64,000 nucleotides of DNA from Brevipalpus yothersi (GCA_003956705.1 QZCP01000690.1:83691-147690), one strand, 5' to 3'. Positions 1-13,300 are shown, counted from the stretch's first letter. Notes: generated by a model from the sequence alone, not told the origin. Program-made: numbers and translations.

Positions 1-80
<80 letters not shown>
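1..80. repeat. (CT)n microsatellite
   Basis: A perfect CT dinucleotide tract fills the left edge of the window and probably continues beyond it. It lies in what would be an intron of the DCC-like gene, whose last visible exon ends at 415. Confidence 0.97.
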
Positions 81-83
<3 letters not shown>

Positions 84-414
84 GCAATCTATCTTTCTCA
101 TGATAGAGTGGATCTGGTGTCAAAAGCGAATAGTGAATAGCGGATGCTGAGGAATCTATCAAGCCCTCCGGCAAAGAGGTGTGAAAAGAAGCAGTAAGAT
201 GACGAGATTAAATAAGTGCATAAAGAAATTGTAAACTGAACCAAAACAAACTTAACATTCGATAGCAATATCGTGCAATCAACGGAACAGGATGAGAGAA
301 GCAAAGCAAGTGAGAAAGAGAAACATGGAAAAACATAGGAAACAAGAGTAACTTGTGTTCTTGTGTGTAAAAATTGCTCTCAAAACCATAATCAACTGTG
401 TGTGTTAATCTTAC

Positions 415-2304
415 CCATTTTGTGTGTCCGGAAGGTCAAAGGTTGTGACAAAGGACCATATCCTTTTTTGTTGCGAGCCTGAATTTTGAAATAATATGTT
501 GTGTCCTGTGTGAGACTGTGAAGAGTGGTGGATGACTGATCACCAGATACCGTTTCGATTGCCCATTCTTTGTCAGGCGCATTCCTATCGGTTGTGTATA
601 GAATAACATATCCAGTTATTTGACCATTAGCCTGCTTAGGAGATTGCCAAACAAGATTGACCATTGTGGGATCATCATCTTGCGAGGCAATAGTGGTAAA
701 ATCTTCTGGAGGGCTGCTCGGTACTGTTTCATGGGTCACATTGATCACACTCATACTCCAAGCAGTCTCCTTTTTTCCTTTTATTATTTTAACCACAAAT
801 TCATAGGCAGTGGAAGGCTTTAAATCGTCAATCTGTATATTCTGCTTGGTGGTGTTGATATACTTGTATTTTGAGCTTGAGGAATGAATTTTTGACGTAT
901 ACCGGACTGTATACAATCGATTATCCGACACAGTTCTACTTGGCAAACTTGTATCAGTCCAGCTGAGAAGTACAGTTGATGATGAGAGCACATTGGCACT
1001 GAGTCCAACCGGCGGTTGGAGAGGCAGTTTGGGTTCCGGAGTGGTTGACACTCGGGTCCATATGGTTTCGTAAATAGGTGGACCGTCGCCATGTTTATTG
1101 AAAGCACGCACACTGACAACATATTCATTTGTTGATTCTAACCCGTTGAGAACAAAAGATCGCTCCGCAGAACTGAGAACCTTGGTATAGGTATCTGGAA
1201 CTCCAACACCCCAGCCGATAGTGTAGCCTCGTATGAGAATTGTCCTATCTTTGGGGGCCTGCCAATTGACCGTTATACTATTTGATGTTGCTTCCAGCCG
1301 GACTTTACCATTCGGCTGTCCGGGTGGTCGACTTTCATCCAGATCAACTGCGGCTGTCTCACCCGTGATCCAGTCTGTATAAGGCTGAGTTTGATTGTTA
1401 ACAATGGCTGCAATTTTGATCGTATATTGAGTATTCTTTTTGAGACCTATTAATTGATATGATCGTTGATTACCATCCACTTGTATCGTATCAGGTCGAT
1501 TCTTATCACTACCCTTAACCTTGTATTTAATTTTGTAGCCAGTGATCACAGCATCATCACCCAATTCATTTGGTGGATCCCATTTGATTAGTAAACTGGT
1601 AGAACCATCTGTTTCTACCGTTATATTGTGGGGAATATCTTCATTTTGGTCTTCTTCCCTTTTGAAAGGCGGATCATCACCTTCTAAAAATGAAAAAGAG
1701 AAAGAAAGATAATGGAATGATTGAGAAAAAGTTTATCAATCTTTTCCCAGAGCCATTGTCTCTGGATCAACAGTCTGGATTAACAACTTGAAGACAGATC
1801 GCATCATAATTTAAGTAAAGAGGAAGAGTGTGATCACACATCTGCTACATGTTTGATAGTTTTTGAACAGAATCTATTGGAATTATAACTGAATCTAATG
1901 AAAATGTGTGATCAAATCGATGGAAAAGAGACCGGAAAGTATTTACTTTGTTACTCTTTTTATCATTTCCATTAGAATCGAGAGAGGAAGTTTAGTATGA
2001 GTAACTAAAATAGTTTGTTGAATCGAAATTGAGATAAACAGATCAATTAACGGAAACCAGAACCTTAACTTTCAATGCCATTTATACAGAAATTAATCAC
2101 TCATTATGATCATTAGAAGAGGAGGAATCAGAAAAATAAGTACAACAAGGGAAGGCAGTTTATCGAACTGGATTCTGACAGTTCGGTATGAAACAAAACA
2201 GATATCCCAGAGCAATGCTTACCTGCGATACTTTGAAGATCATTTTTTGCATAAATATTGGTGATTAAATGCACAAAAATGAGAATAAAAAGACACTCCA
2301 TCAT
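415..2304 (-). CDS. DCC/neogenin/frazzled-like netrin receptor, 5' part (continues past the left edge)
   Basis: Two exons are visible. Exon 1 (2304-2223) begins with two Met codons and encodes a hydrophobic signal peptide of about 19 residues ending near YA. Exon 2 (1683-415) encodes 423 codons. The donor (CAG/GTAAG) and the acceptor (TTTTTAG) are both phase 1, so the exons join in frame. Exon 2 holds four fibronectin type III domains in tandem. The segment DLDESRPPGQP between the first two and the text VRAFNKHGDGPP, LYTVRYTSK and YYFKIQARNKKGYGPLS closely match FN3 domains 3-6 of vertebrate DCC, the netrin-binding region. The reading frame leaves at a GTAAG donor just after the last FN3, so the transmembrane and cytoplasmic parts should lie at lower coordinates outside the window. 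No Ig domains and no FN3 1-2 are seen upstream. Family assignment is strong. The use of exon 1 as the true start is inference from phase and splice signals. Confidence 0.82.
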
Positions 2305-3338
2305 ACATTAAGGGTACATTAAGAATGCAGAATAGCAATTCAGCGTAATTTCATCATCATTTTAAAAAAGTAGCAGTAGTAATAGTGGCAGTTGAAAAAA
2401 AAGGTGAATATATTTTTAGCCAGAGATCGAGCGATGATTACGCGAAAAAATGTAGAGATGAGAAGAGAGAAGATACAGATGAAGAGAGAGAGAGAGAGAG
2501 ATGAAAAGAGATGGAGATGGAGAAAAAATATTTCCACTCAATTTCTGGTCACTTGCCACCCCTCGAGGCTTATGGTATACAACACTGAAGCCATTACCGA
2601 TGAGGTGCGGCCAGCATCACTTTGCTTTCACCGAAAAAATATTGCAACAAGAACACTACACACACACACATTCACATAGGAAACATGAGGACACATTCCA
2701 TGAGCAACACACACATATACACACACCAACGCTGGCCACACTCTTCACTTCCAGATGATTCAATATGTATATATACAAAACAATAATGAAATGATGATCA
2801 AATGAAAATCTAAAAGTAATAATATTTGATGATCTCTCGCTCACTCAACCTCATCAACTCAGGTTTTTCTCCTCATCACTATCAAGAGAGAGAAAGAGAA
2901 GAGAGAAGAGAGAGAAGAGAGAGAAGAGAGCTCTTTCTTTCTCTCTCTCTTTTTCAAAGAGGGGGGAGAGCATTGTCCGGATCTTCATAAGGAGAGGCCG
3001 CCACCGAGCAGGGCATATGTTGCTCATTCATTCATAAACCGTATCACATAACTGTACTTTTAGGTACTATCGAATGAAAAGTTTCCGCTTATCTAAAAAG
3101 TTCTATCTATCACAGCTTATGAGGACTGAAAATTCTGGAAAAAAAATTATTATGAGATTAGTGATTTTTCTCAAACTGGAGTGAAGCTGTTGATATTCAT
3201 CTTGGTTATTTGTTATCACATGAGTGAAGATTTTGAGCTTTTTTTGATGGAGAAATGGTTTTTTATTGAACTTGATATCTAAGGAGAATTCATCGGGACG
3301 GACATATATAAGTAGAGAGTACAATTTATGGAGGTTTT
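2305..3338. other. Intergenic, low-complexity
   Basis: Contains GA-rich stretches (2483-2525, 2884-2950), a CA-rich stretch (2659-2728) and AT-rich DNA. No exon with recognisable protein similarity was found on either strand, in particular no Ig-domain exon that could belong to the DCC-like gene. Confidence 0.6.
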
Positions 3339-3811
3339 TCAGCGTTGAACGTAGCCACCATAGATTCCATATCCAGTACCGTAGCGACCACCATAATAAT
3401 TAGGATATCCAAAATAGTACCTGATGGACATCAGGAATATAATTTATCAATTGAGCTCAATTTCCTGGAAGATCTTGTGAAAAACCTTCTCAGATTTTAG
3501 CATGCCAAAAAACTCATCCGAAGATGAAGTTTCGTTCAAACACTATTAAAATTATCACAAGTACTTACGGAGAATGCCATGGGTATAGCCTAAAAAAGTA
3601 AAACAAAAGTATGAGAAGCAAAGCAAAAGTTATTCAAAGTTTCTAGAGCACTCACCATGGGTACCAGCCCCATCCCAAGACAGCCATGGATAAGCTGAGC
3701 ATCGAGAAGAGCATCACCAAAATAAGCTGAATGAAGGAGGAAGAATTGCGAGAATCAATCAAAATGCTCATACACAAGCTTGATGATCTAGAAACTCACC
3801 AGTAACTTCAT
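3339..3811 (-). CDS. Small secreted Tyr/Gly-rich peptide, copy 1
   Basis: I do not recognise a named family. Four exons: 3811-3800, 3726-3656, 3589-3569 and 3420-3339, all with GT-AG borders and phases 0, 2, 2, giving 61 residues. Residues 1-19 form a signal peptide (MKLL, then a hydrophobic run ending SMA). The mature part starts with VLGWGWYPW, then a Pro/Trp/His segment, then a Tyr/Gly/Pro-rich tail containing YYFGYPNYYGG, GYGIYGGY and ending QR. It has no cysteines. A clear paralogue lies at 41986-42397 with the same first two intron positions and phases and a similar upstream region. Short secreted YGG-rich peptides in invertebrates are often antimicrobial, cuticular or silk/glue components; which applies here cannot be read from sequence. 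Gene models this small are normally missed by automatic prediction. Confidence 0.8.
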
Positions 3812-3883
3812 TTTGAACAAATTTCAATAGAGAAGATCGAGGCACATACAAGTGAACTTAGCACAAAGTTAGTACGGAAGAGG

Positions 3884-3892
3884 ATCGATAAA
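3884..3892 (-). promoter_or_regulatory. Conserved TATA-like element of peptide copy 1
   Basis: The element TTTATCGAT lies about 75 bp upstream of the start codon. The same element stands about 70 bp upstream of the copy 2 start (42465-42473), and TTTATCGG occurs at the matching place in the decayed copy (49026-49032). Conservation amid diverged sequence suggests a core promoter function; this is inferred. Confidence 0.4.
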
Positions 3893-4000
3893 TGGAGGCT
3901 CAGTTTACTATGATGAATAATGTGTTCCGTTTTGTATATCTTTTGATAGCAGGAAGAGAAAGTGGAAAGAGAGAGAACAGAAAAGGGAGAATAGCTGGAG

Positions 4001-4250
4001 AATAGGTGTTCATAATTAGCGGTCACTCATCAATGCCGATGGCTGAAACTATTCTCTCTCTCACATTTACTTGATATCAGCATGCATGGAGGGTCAAGCA
4101 GAGGAGTAAATAGATCGAAACACGCTAAGAATGCCTATCCAGGTAGTTATGCAACTGTCCAACTCAAGAAACTTTCTCTCTCTTGTTACATGTACTGATG
4201 GCCACTGGAGTGTATCTTCAGAGATGCCCTAAAAATTAACCGGAAGCTGC
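4001..4250 (-). promoter_or_regulatory. Duplicated upstream block, copy 1
   Basis: This block recurs at 43361-43610 and 49100-49430, always upstream of a copy or relic of the Tyr/Gly-rich peptide gene. Shared words (plus strand) include AATTAGCGGTCACTCAT, AGCACGCATGGAGGGTCAAG (here with a T after AGCA... GCATGCATGG), GAGGAGTAAATAGATCG, AGTTATGCAA and AACTCAAGAAACT. Probably part of the original duplicated unit and plausibly regulatory. Confidence 0.6.
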
Positions 4251-4945
4251 GCAAAGCGTATATAAATTTGAATTCTCATCGTAATAAGATCATTCGAGAA
4301 TGTAATTCGCAAAAATACCCAAAAATTCTGAAATGGTAGCTGAATCCAATGTTCTATCCAGAGTTAGTGAATCCTCTTGATGGTAGAATCAGTCTAAAAT
4401 GCGAGCTATTCAACTAGAACATTATTAGAATAGATGACTGCTAAGCAATCATGAAAAATTCAGAACCCATGAAAAGAGGCAGATTCTTTCTAAGATTCCA
4501 TTTCCATGAGTGCCTCTCTTCAACTCGATCCCGGAAGCGTTTCAGCAAAAGTTTTTGGATTATTTCACTTCCTCCACCAAAATTAAGAAATTCAGCATAT
4601 TAAAAATTGATGGAACGCGTGAAAGTATCCATCAATCTCCCTGTATCTAAAGCGTAGAATTTCGATCGAATTTGATCCTTCACCTCAAGAATGTTCTTGG
4701 ATTAGAGACTCAAAGACCCTATTTTGAGGCCTTTTGAAACTAAATACTGAGTCTTCAGAGCCAAAAAATGAGTAGAGAAGACTAAATAAGCAAAATTTAT
4801 TGAGATAATACAGATGTAGATTTAGATGGTTGATTAATTAATCAATTTTCATATGAATCTGAGTAAGTTGTAATATCCAAAAACTAATTTGTTTCCCAAG
4901 CGAAGTTCTAACCTCAAAGTTTACACAGCTTTGCCTAAAAAGACC
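4251..4945. other. Intergenic
   Basis: AT-rich DNA without a recognisable exon, RNA gene or long repeat. It separates the 5' region of peptide copy 1 from the 3' end of the coiled-coil gene. Confidence 0.5.
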
Positions 4946-6169
4946 TCAATACTGTTCGAAGGGAATATCTTCAGAGAGTAGGCAACGAAGAAGCTGATCG
5001 AAACGTTTTCGTTCATTGAATGGGTCTCTAAAATTTTGCAGAACTATATAATAAAGGAGCCCATCTGCATGCTCATGGATGTTGCTCAAATTATCTCTAG
5101 CATTGATCAAACAATCAAACCAATCAAGCGTAGCAAAATGAAATAATACGTCCTCTTTTTGTTTTCTTCTCTCTATCTTCTCTTGAAACTTATCGTTAAC
5201 TTTCACATAACCACCCTTCGATTCTAGTTCGCTTTTGAAAAAGTTTGCCCGATGAAAATCTGCCTGCATGCATTGAGTGAGGAAAGTTTTTTCTGCTTCT
5301 TTATAACAAATGATCCACTTGGCTTTGATAGCCTCATCCTGGTTGGCATATCTTTCCTTAGCGACTTTGACTTTTCCCATAAATTCGATTTCTTTTGCGA
5401 CCAAATCGAGATTTATCGAATCTAGTTCCTCCCGAGAATATTTAATTTCTTTCATAGCACGATTTTCGTTCATTTTCGCCTCTTCAATTGATACTGGTAT
5501 CCAGTTGGGCATCATGTACTTCATGGGAAACTCAGGCTTGCGTGAATTTTCAGTTTCCATGGACTTCATGAGAAATTTAGGCTCACGCGAATCTTCAAAT
5601 TCCATCCTCTTTTCTTTCATCTTTCTGTCTACCCATTTGAAGAAACTCCATGCTTGATCTTTGATATTTTGTGATGTTTCTTTGAGATCTTGAGATGTTC
5701 TGCATAGCTCAAAACAATTTCTATCTTTTGGACAAGTTACAGATAAGGTTCCACTTCGAAAACGTTCTCTACAGTCACATTCGCAAAGGTACTTGACAAC
5801 TTTATCATCAAGATTCTTTTCCTTTCTAGCGGAAATCATCAGATTGTATCATTCCAGATAGAATATATCCGAATATTCATCGCTCAAATCACCTTGGAGT
5901 TTTTCTTTTGCCTCATTGTAGCGAAAATCCCACTCAATTAGATTGGCTTCATCTGGATGGATAAATACTTTGTTGGCCAACTTCTCGACTTGAAAGAAAT
6001 GAAATTCATCTTCCATTCGCTGAAGAAACTCTTTCAGAACCTCAAGTGATTCCAACATAGATTCTATCTCATCTTCATTCAATGAAGATTCATCTTTCTC
6101 AACCAAAGGATCGATCATTCGCTTGATGGGGACCTCAAGTTTACCTATCAGAGACTGTATGGTATCCAT
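4946..6169 (-). pseudogene. Unknown coiled-coil protein, reading frame interrupted by one in-frame TGA
   Basis: A single open frame runs from ATG 6169 to 4946 except for one TGA at 5851-5849, after about 106 codons. Only three sense codons (TAC AAT CTG) follow before an ATG at 5839 that opens another 297 codons in the same frame. The whole would be about 407 residues: Glu/Lys-rich, mostly helical or coiled coil, with a Cys cluster (CECDCRERF) after the break. A tandem duplication inside reads SREPKFLMKSM then SRKPEFPMKYM. I recognise no family. The TGA could be a nonsense mutation, a sequencing error, genuine readthrough, or the boundary of two separate proteins. A simple intron using nearby AAG/GTGATT and CTAG signals would change frame, so it does not explain the break. 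Codon use on both sides looks alike, which argues for one ancestral gene. Confidence 0.55.
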
Positions 6170-6178
6170 TATAGCCAA

Positions 6179-7395
6179 TGAAACGATAATAGATCACAAA
6201 AACGATTATTTTTTCTCAGTGAGTAGCAAACTGATGAGCTCAATCAAAGCGGGTGAGTTTCGAAGTCACTAAGAGTGATTTGGATAGAATATTTTCACCA
6301 CAAAACAAATATCTGAAATAAATTTTCACAAATGAACTACCGTCGATGCATGCATCTCCACGTGGAAAGCAACAATGGCGATAAAAACGGTTGAAATTTA
6401 ACTTTCGGATGTCATCTGGTGATAAAATTGAAATTTCAAAGATTATCTTTTGCGCACCATCAAGCAAGAATCCCATGATTGCTTTCCTTCATATCATTTA
6501 GATCGTCATGGAAAAAATACAAAAGAGTAGCGGTGAAATTTGACTTGATTGAATCGAATTTACAATGTTAGCAATGCAGTTTTGTTGCTAATTTAAAGAA
6601 TCGTCTGATCGCTGTATTCCACAACTGATTGAGCGAATAAAAATTCTTTCCCCAATTTTATAGCAGTTAATGAGAAAGAAAGAATTGAGATAAACTTGAA
6701 AAAAATTTTTCTTTCATCAGTAATTTCGAGTGAGAAAAAAATGGTTCACCATTTTCTCATCTACAACAGAATACAGAAGAATCCTAATAATTGAACGCTA
6801 ATTAATCCATCTACGTTGTACATTGTTTTGCCTATTTTCGTTATTATTTTAGTTTTGATATCTGACTTAACTTAATTGAGGTGAGCTTGAACTTTTCTTT
6901 GATAATTACAGTCTTGAGCTAATTTTCATTTTCTCTTCAAGTTGTTAAAATCCAACTTCAGAGAAATTATTCTGAATAAACTCCTCAAACAGTTTATAAA
7001 TTCATTTTTGCACAAATAAGCACAAGAGTTGCCAAATTTTTGGAATTCTTCCCATCTGTTCGAGCCAAATTAAACGGTTCAAGATTGGAGGCAACAAATT
7101 GAGGCTTAACAAATAATGACAGTCAGTATATCGAAAATTATGTATATTATTACAATTTTCTTAAGCAAATTCGAACAGAATAGTGCTTATAATGAGGAAT
7201 TAAATTCTCCAAAACTCATCAATTCAGAAATTAAAATATAAGTGATAAAATTTTTTAGAGTGCAAATAAATTTGAAGGAAATACCATAGTACATCAAGAG
7301 GAACACATTCTACATGTTTGAAAAGAATCGCTCCAAATTACACATTATTAATAATGAAATTATTATGATGGCACGAATTCACATCATATAACAGA
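6179..7395. other. Intergenic, AT-rich
   Basis: Contains short open frames only (for example 6240-6476 on the minus strand) with no recognisable similarity. It lies between the coiled-coil locus and the 3' end of fatty acid synthase. Confidence 0.5.
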
Positions 7396-10300
7396 TCAAG
7401 CGATACTGAGTTTGTTAACTATGTGAGAATCAAGGTGGGAGGCTATTTCCTCGATATTATTCATAAGGAATGTTTTATGGTCTCCTTTGACATTAATTAC
7501 TTGAACTTTACCAGAAATGACCTGAAAAAAAGAAAAATTCGATCAGTTTACGATTAAAATCCTCTTCGCTGTGATTTTTTACCTCTGAGAGTCCATAATC
7601 TGGGCCAAATTCTGTTTTGTCCAACGTTTTGAGAATATTTTCCTCTGATTTGATGAGTAAAGCATCGCCGATGAATTTTTTCGTCGGTTTCATCATGTAA
7701 ACCATCTTCATCTTCTTGAAATATCGATCTGCTGCAATACTGATAAGACCAGCATCACACTGTTCAATTCCTTTTACACTTTCAATTAATTCAGATAATT
7801 TTTTAATTTTTGCCTCTCGACCTGGTGTCGCCAATAAAGAGGCTTTCAATTGGTCAGTATTGTCCAGTGGAGTCACCACCATGGCCATCGAAATGAGCAT
7901 TTCAACATAAGCTTCCTCTTCGGCCACAAGTTGTCCACGTTTCAAAAGTTCTGTCAGTCCAGATCGAAGTAGAGCTGGTGAAGAGTCGAGAAGACCTAAG
8001 GTACGAATTTGAATATTGCTACTTTTTTCTTGAAGTTCAATTGCTACTAGCAATGCTATTAGACCACCAAATGAGTATCCAATAAAGGTGAGTTGATTGG
8101 TGTTGGGATAATCGCGAACTATTGCTTCCACATAATAGCTCACAATTGATTCAAGATCATCGAATTTGTCGAGTTCTGATGTCCAATTTACTCCAATAAT
8201 TGATGCCTGTAGTTGATCAGCGATAGGTTTTAGGAGCGCAAAATTGCCCTCGATTGGAGGGAAAAAGAATATTGGAGGTCCTCGAATATCAGTCAAATTA
8301 GTGAAAACTTCAGTTGGAGCCTTAAATAGGTTCAACATCGATTGCAATTGAGTGTCCGATTTTTTGTCCGTTTGATTAGCTTGTGTAGTGGCCAATTGAA
8401 TACTCAATTGTTGTAGCTCTTGGACAGTTAAATTTCTCAATGCTTGAGTGGTCATCACAATATCATAATCTCTTTCTAGACCCTGCTTAATTTCAACTGC
8501 CATCAGAGAATCCATTCCCAACTCAGACAGAGTTAATTTTGGATCTAATGTTGATGGATCAGTAACACCTAGAATGTGATATATTGTTTTCAACAAATTT
8601 TCACTACCTCCGATGACAGATTTTCGACTATCTGCCATCACAATGGAGGAAGCAACCGAGAACGGTGATTGCATGAATCGATCTAGAACTTCCATACATG
8701 ATTTGATACGTTGAGGAATAGTTCCACCGAGAACCACATCATTGCCTCCTAGTGATTCGGCAACAACTCCAACATCTCCAATAGCACCCCATTGAATGGC
8801 CAGACCATGTAGACCACTTCGACGTCTTTTTTCACAAATTCTTTCCATTACAGAATTAGCGAAGCCATAATTTGTTTGACCAGGATTTCCTTTGCCGGAT
8901 GCAGCTGAAGAGAAGCATACAAAATAATCCAATTCTGGACATGCTTGACGTGATATTTTATCCAAATTGTAGGTTACCGATACTTTGGGGGCACAAACTT
9001 GCTGGAACAATTCAGCATTCTGATTCTCCAGAATAGCATCTTTCAGCACCATAGCTAAATTGAAAATACCTCCAATAGGACCCATTTTTTGAGCTTCTTC
9101 GATCAGTAGAGCTGCCGATAGATAGCTAGTGGCCGTATTTCGGGATACAAGAACTTCGGCTCTTTGTAAAAGTCCACCGATTTTTAATTTATGGATGAAC
9201 ACCTCTTGGTATGAATTTTTGATACCAGTTCGAGAAGTTAAAACTAATTTAGTTGCTCCTCGATCCACCATCCAGTAAGCCAACTCAAGACCAACACCAC
9301 CTAAGCCACCGGCAATGATATAACTTTTTCTCGGACTGAAATATGTTCGTCCGATACATGGAATCGGGCTATCAATTGGAATTGGTTCCATAACTTCATC
9401 TCGAATTTTTATCAGAACTTTACCGATATGTTTTCCATTGGCCATAAATCGAAAAGCAGTTTCCAGCTCATCTTTTGAGAAAACTGATCGAGACAACGGT
9501 TTAACTTCACCATTTTCAAGTCCTTGTTTGAACATTTCTCGAACTATGTCCCATCGACGGTGAACATCCGGTGATTTGCTTGAAAAACATTCATCCATAA
9601 GATGTGCCACACAACAAACATCATAAGATTTGTTTGTGTCCATAAGATGTGGATCTAACGGTGAATCCATCAGAAGATCATATTTTCCAATCTCAATGAA
9701 TCGACCTCCGTCAGCAAGACAGCGCAACGAGGCTTGCAATTTTTCGTCCGAAAGTGAATTAAGAACAAGATCTACACCTCGTCCATCAGTTTTTCTCAGG
9801 ACGAAATCTTGAAATTCTGTTGATCGGGAATCTGTTATGTATTCATCAGTGAGCTGTGGGAATTTTTTCTTCAAAAATTCTCTCTTCTCCTGAGTTCCAA
9901 CTGTGGTGTAAACTCGGCATCCTCGACGAAGACAAATCGAAATAGCAGCTTGACCAACTCCACCTGAGCCTGCATGAATCAGTATAGTTTCACCAGGTCT
10001 AAGATGACCTCTAATGAATAGAGCATAGTAGCAGGTCAGATAGGTGACCGGAACTGTGCATGCTTCTTCAAGTGACCAATTATCGGGAACTGGGAATAGA
10101 CATCGTTGACTATCTGTCGCAATGGTTGTTGCTACTCCCATACTCTGACACATTCCCAAAACTCGACGTCCTTTGGCATCTATTCCCGAAAATTCCATTC
10201 CAATGAGACTACCTCTCTGATTTGATGCTGGATAGGCGTCCAAAGTGACTCGTCCCGTAGCCACCATGATATCTTTGAAATTCAGAGCACAATAGTAGGC

Positions 10301-13300
10301 ATTGATCACTTGGAAACCATTTGGAAGATACTGGACATCCATTCCCTTGCCATCAGGAGTGACCAAGACTGAGTGTGGAGCTTCAAACCATTGTAGACTG
10401 GTCAAATCACCTCTCACCTGGACATCCAAATATACATGAGGTGAAAGTTTATCGGGTTTTGCAGTTGAAGATAGTTTAACATGCCGATATGATCCCAAAA
10501 CTCCTCTCTGAACTATGTTCATAACCAAATCTTTGGCGATCATGTCTGGTTTGAGGATATTGTTCAAATTTTTCTCATTAGGTGCAAAAAGGCATCTGAT
10601 CACACCTCCACCAGGTTCTCTTTTTAAACAATTGACAAAACCAGCAATTCCATTACAGGTATCTCCAATCGAAGTTAGCCAAACTCTTCGTTCGGTAGTA
10701 TTTTCTAGAACAGCCTTTTTCACATCTTCAATCCAAGAGTAATCATCACGCTTCACTTCGATGATCACTGGTTCTTCTTGGGCCTTTGGACTGACTTTTC
10801 GAAGAAGTACATAGACTATTTCTCCATTATCGATAACTTTTTCGCAAACTTTCACCAGTCCATGGTCTTGATAAAGTTTTTCCATGTCAGCGTAATCCAT
10901 TGGAAGAGGTGGACATGAAGGATCGAGGTGAGCAATTAGCTTATTTTCAATTGATGATATCTTCGTGCGATACCTGATAAATAAGAATCCTTCATTCTTC
11001 AGGAGACTGATGGAATTTTCTATCAGATCAGCCATGTTCTGTAAATTTTTCGGACAAAAAGACATGCCTTCATCGCTTAGAATCACTAAATTGCTCTCTT
11101 TAAGATCTTCTTGCTTGTTTAATGACGGCGAATAAGCGAAAATTCGAAATGGTAATGCTTTGAATGTGGAATCCTCTGGATTAGGATGGATCAGGCAGCT
11201 TTGGCACCGAACACCACTGACAGAGAGTAGCTCATTTACTTTATCAACCATTATATTGTGTGAGAAATTAATTTCACTGATTATCGCACTTCTGGTGACC
11301 AAATTTTCGGCAACAATATCGATGACACTACGCAATACACTCTCAACATCACGATTCACAAGATTGTCTTTGACTAATTTGGACTGGGATTCAGAAATCT
11401 GTTTGCTCAACTCATCTAGTGGGTTGTCTATTTCTTGGACAGTTTTTTGTGATTTGTCATCTGCTTCTGAATCATTTTTTGACTCTTCTTCATGAACAAT
11501 TGGATGAAGAATTTTTAGGAGGCTGAAATTGTCAGAACTATCTTCCAGATATTTTTTAAGAGAATCTTTTTCAGGTAAATGTTCCTTCTGACCAGTGACC
11601 AGCGCATCAAGATACTGATTGCAAATATCTTGATAATGTTCTCTCGATTTGATCACTTCGATGTCAGAGAGAATTGAAGGCTCATTGTATGGGACAAATC
11701 GACAGTCTTCCAGGACAAGATTCTTGAAATTCTGACGTCTAACGGTTAGCGAAGCTCTCATTCCACGAAGAATTATTCCATTCGTGATTCCAACACGTGT
11801 GCTGGGATCAAAGTAGACATCAAGCTGGCTATTACCGGTAGCATTTTTGCTTGCCTCGAGAGCACCGAAAAATGCCTCTGGATCAACTCGAACATACTCG
11901 AAGAACGTTGGAACCATAAGATTTCGGCCAGAATTCTGAGCTAAAACGGATACTTGAAGACAAGCATCTGCAAAGCTTATCCAATGATCCATGAACTTAA
12001 TTCGAGCTTGAGTACCATCGGATTTGGCTGAAACTATTCCCTGGAATGCTGGACCATAATCATAGCCACGAACTCTCAGCTCTTTATAGACATCTTTTCC
12101 ATCTAATTCTAGAACTAAATTTTCCTTATCATCAGTATTGCTAATATTTCGGTATTTTTCCAAAAGATTCTTGTAATCAATCAGATCTTCGGGTACTTCA
12201 TAGGAGCCTGAAACACAAGTGTTCCCACTTTCAGAGATCTCAAATATTTGGGCTCTCTCATTGATCTCAAATTTGAATAACGTTGTGGCCGTTGGTGATA
12301 TCATGGTTGCTCGCTTGAGTCGAATATTTCTGAATACGATTGGAAAAGTTTGAACATCAGTATGGCCTCGAAGAATATACCCTAAGTGTTGCCACATGAT
12401 GAACAGATAGCCTGTGGCTGGAAATAGAATTCTTCCATCTACCACATGATCAGTGAGGAAACGCCAAGCTCGGGACATGGGTTCAATTTTGCTTTCTCGT
12501 CCCACAGTGGCTTGATTGAAATATTCCGGATATTTGCAAGCTTGCCAATCCTTTGAATGGTCCCATTTGAGTAAGTGACCAATACTTCCAGTTTCTCGAG
12601 GTACTGGATATCTCACTTGAGGATAGAGGCGATTTATTTGGGGCCAATGTCCAGCCATGTAGATTCCACCGATTGAGGTGAGTAAGTTGATCACATTTTC
12701 ATCAGTGTCCTTCTTCATTGTTGGAATATAATCAGCTGATGAGCCAAGCTCTTTGCGCACAAGACCCAGCATAATTGAGCTTGGTCCAATCTCAACGATT
12801 GCAGCATCTTTTGGAATGCTTTTTACAGCCGAATAGAATTTTACCGGAGCCAGAACCATATTTGTATAGTATGTGGCTGTGAGTTGCTGATATTCTGGTA
12901 GATCTTTTTTATCCTCTGGAACTGAGCAACTGATCCATTTTTTAGATCGTGCTTTGGGAGATTGATACACATCGCTGAACGATTTCATCAATTCATCATG
13001 ACAAGGAGCAACATTATCACTGTGGAAAGCTATCTCGTGACATGAGACTTCTTTGGCAAATATTTCACGTTCATTGAGTTGTTTAATCTGGGAAATTGAA
13101 GGTGAAAAATTACTCAAATTAGTTGTATTCTTAATTTTTCTTTCCCTAAACAATTATCGTGTGAAATGATCTGGAATACTGGAGTTAAAGATTTTCTCCT
13201 ACAAAGTTCTCTCCATCATTACAACTCTTCTAATAGATTTCAGTAGGTTCCTGAGTAAAAATATTCCAATTCGAATAAGTCACTCTTTCCTGAAGCTTAG

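Noticed and set aside
6240..6476. Minus-strand frame of 78 codons upstream of the coiled-coil gene
   Set aside because: No similarity, no plausible splice link, and a composition like the surrounding non-coding DNA.
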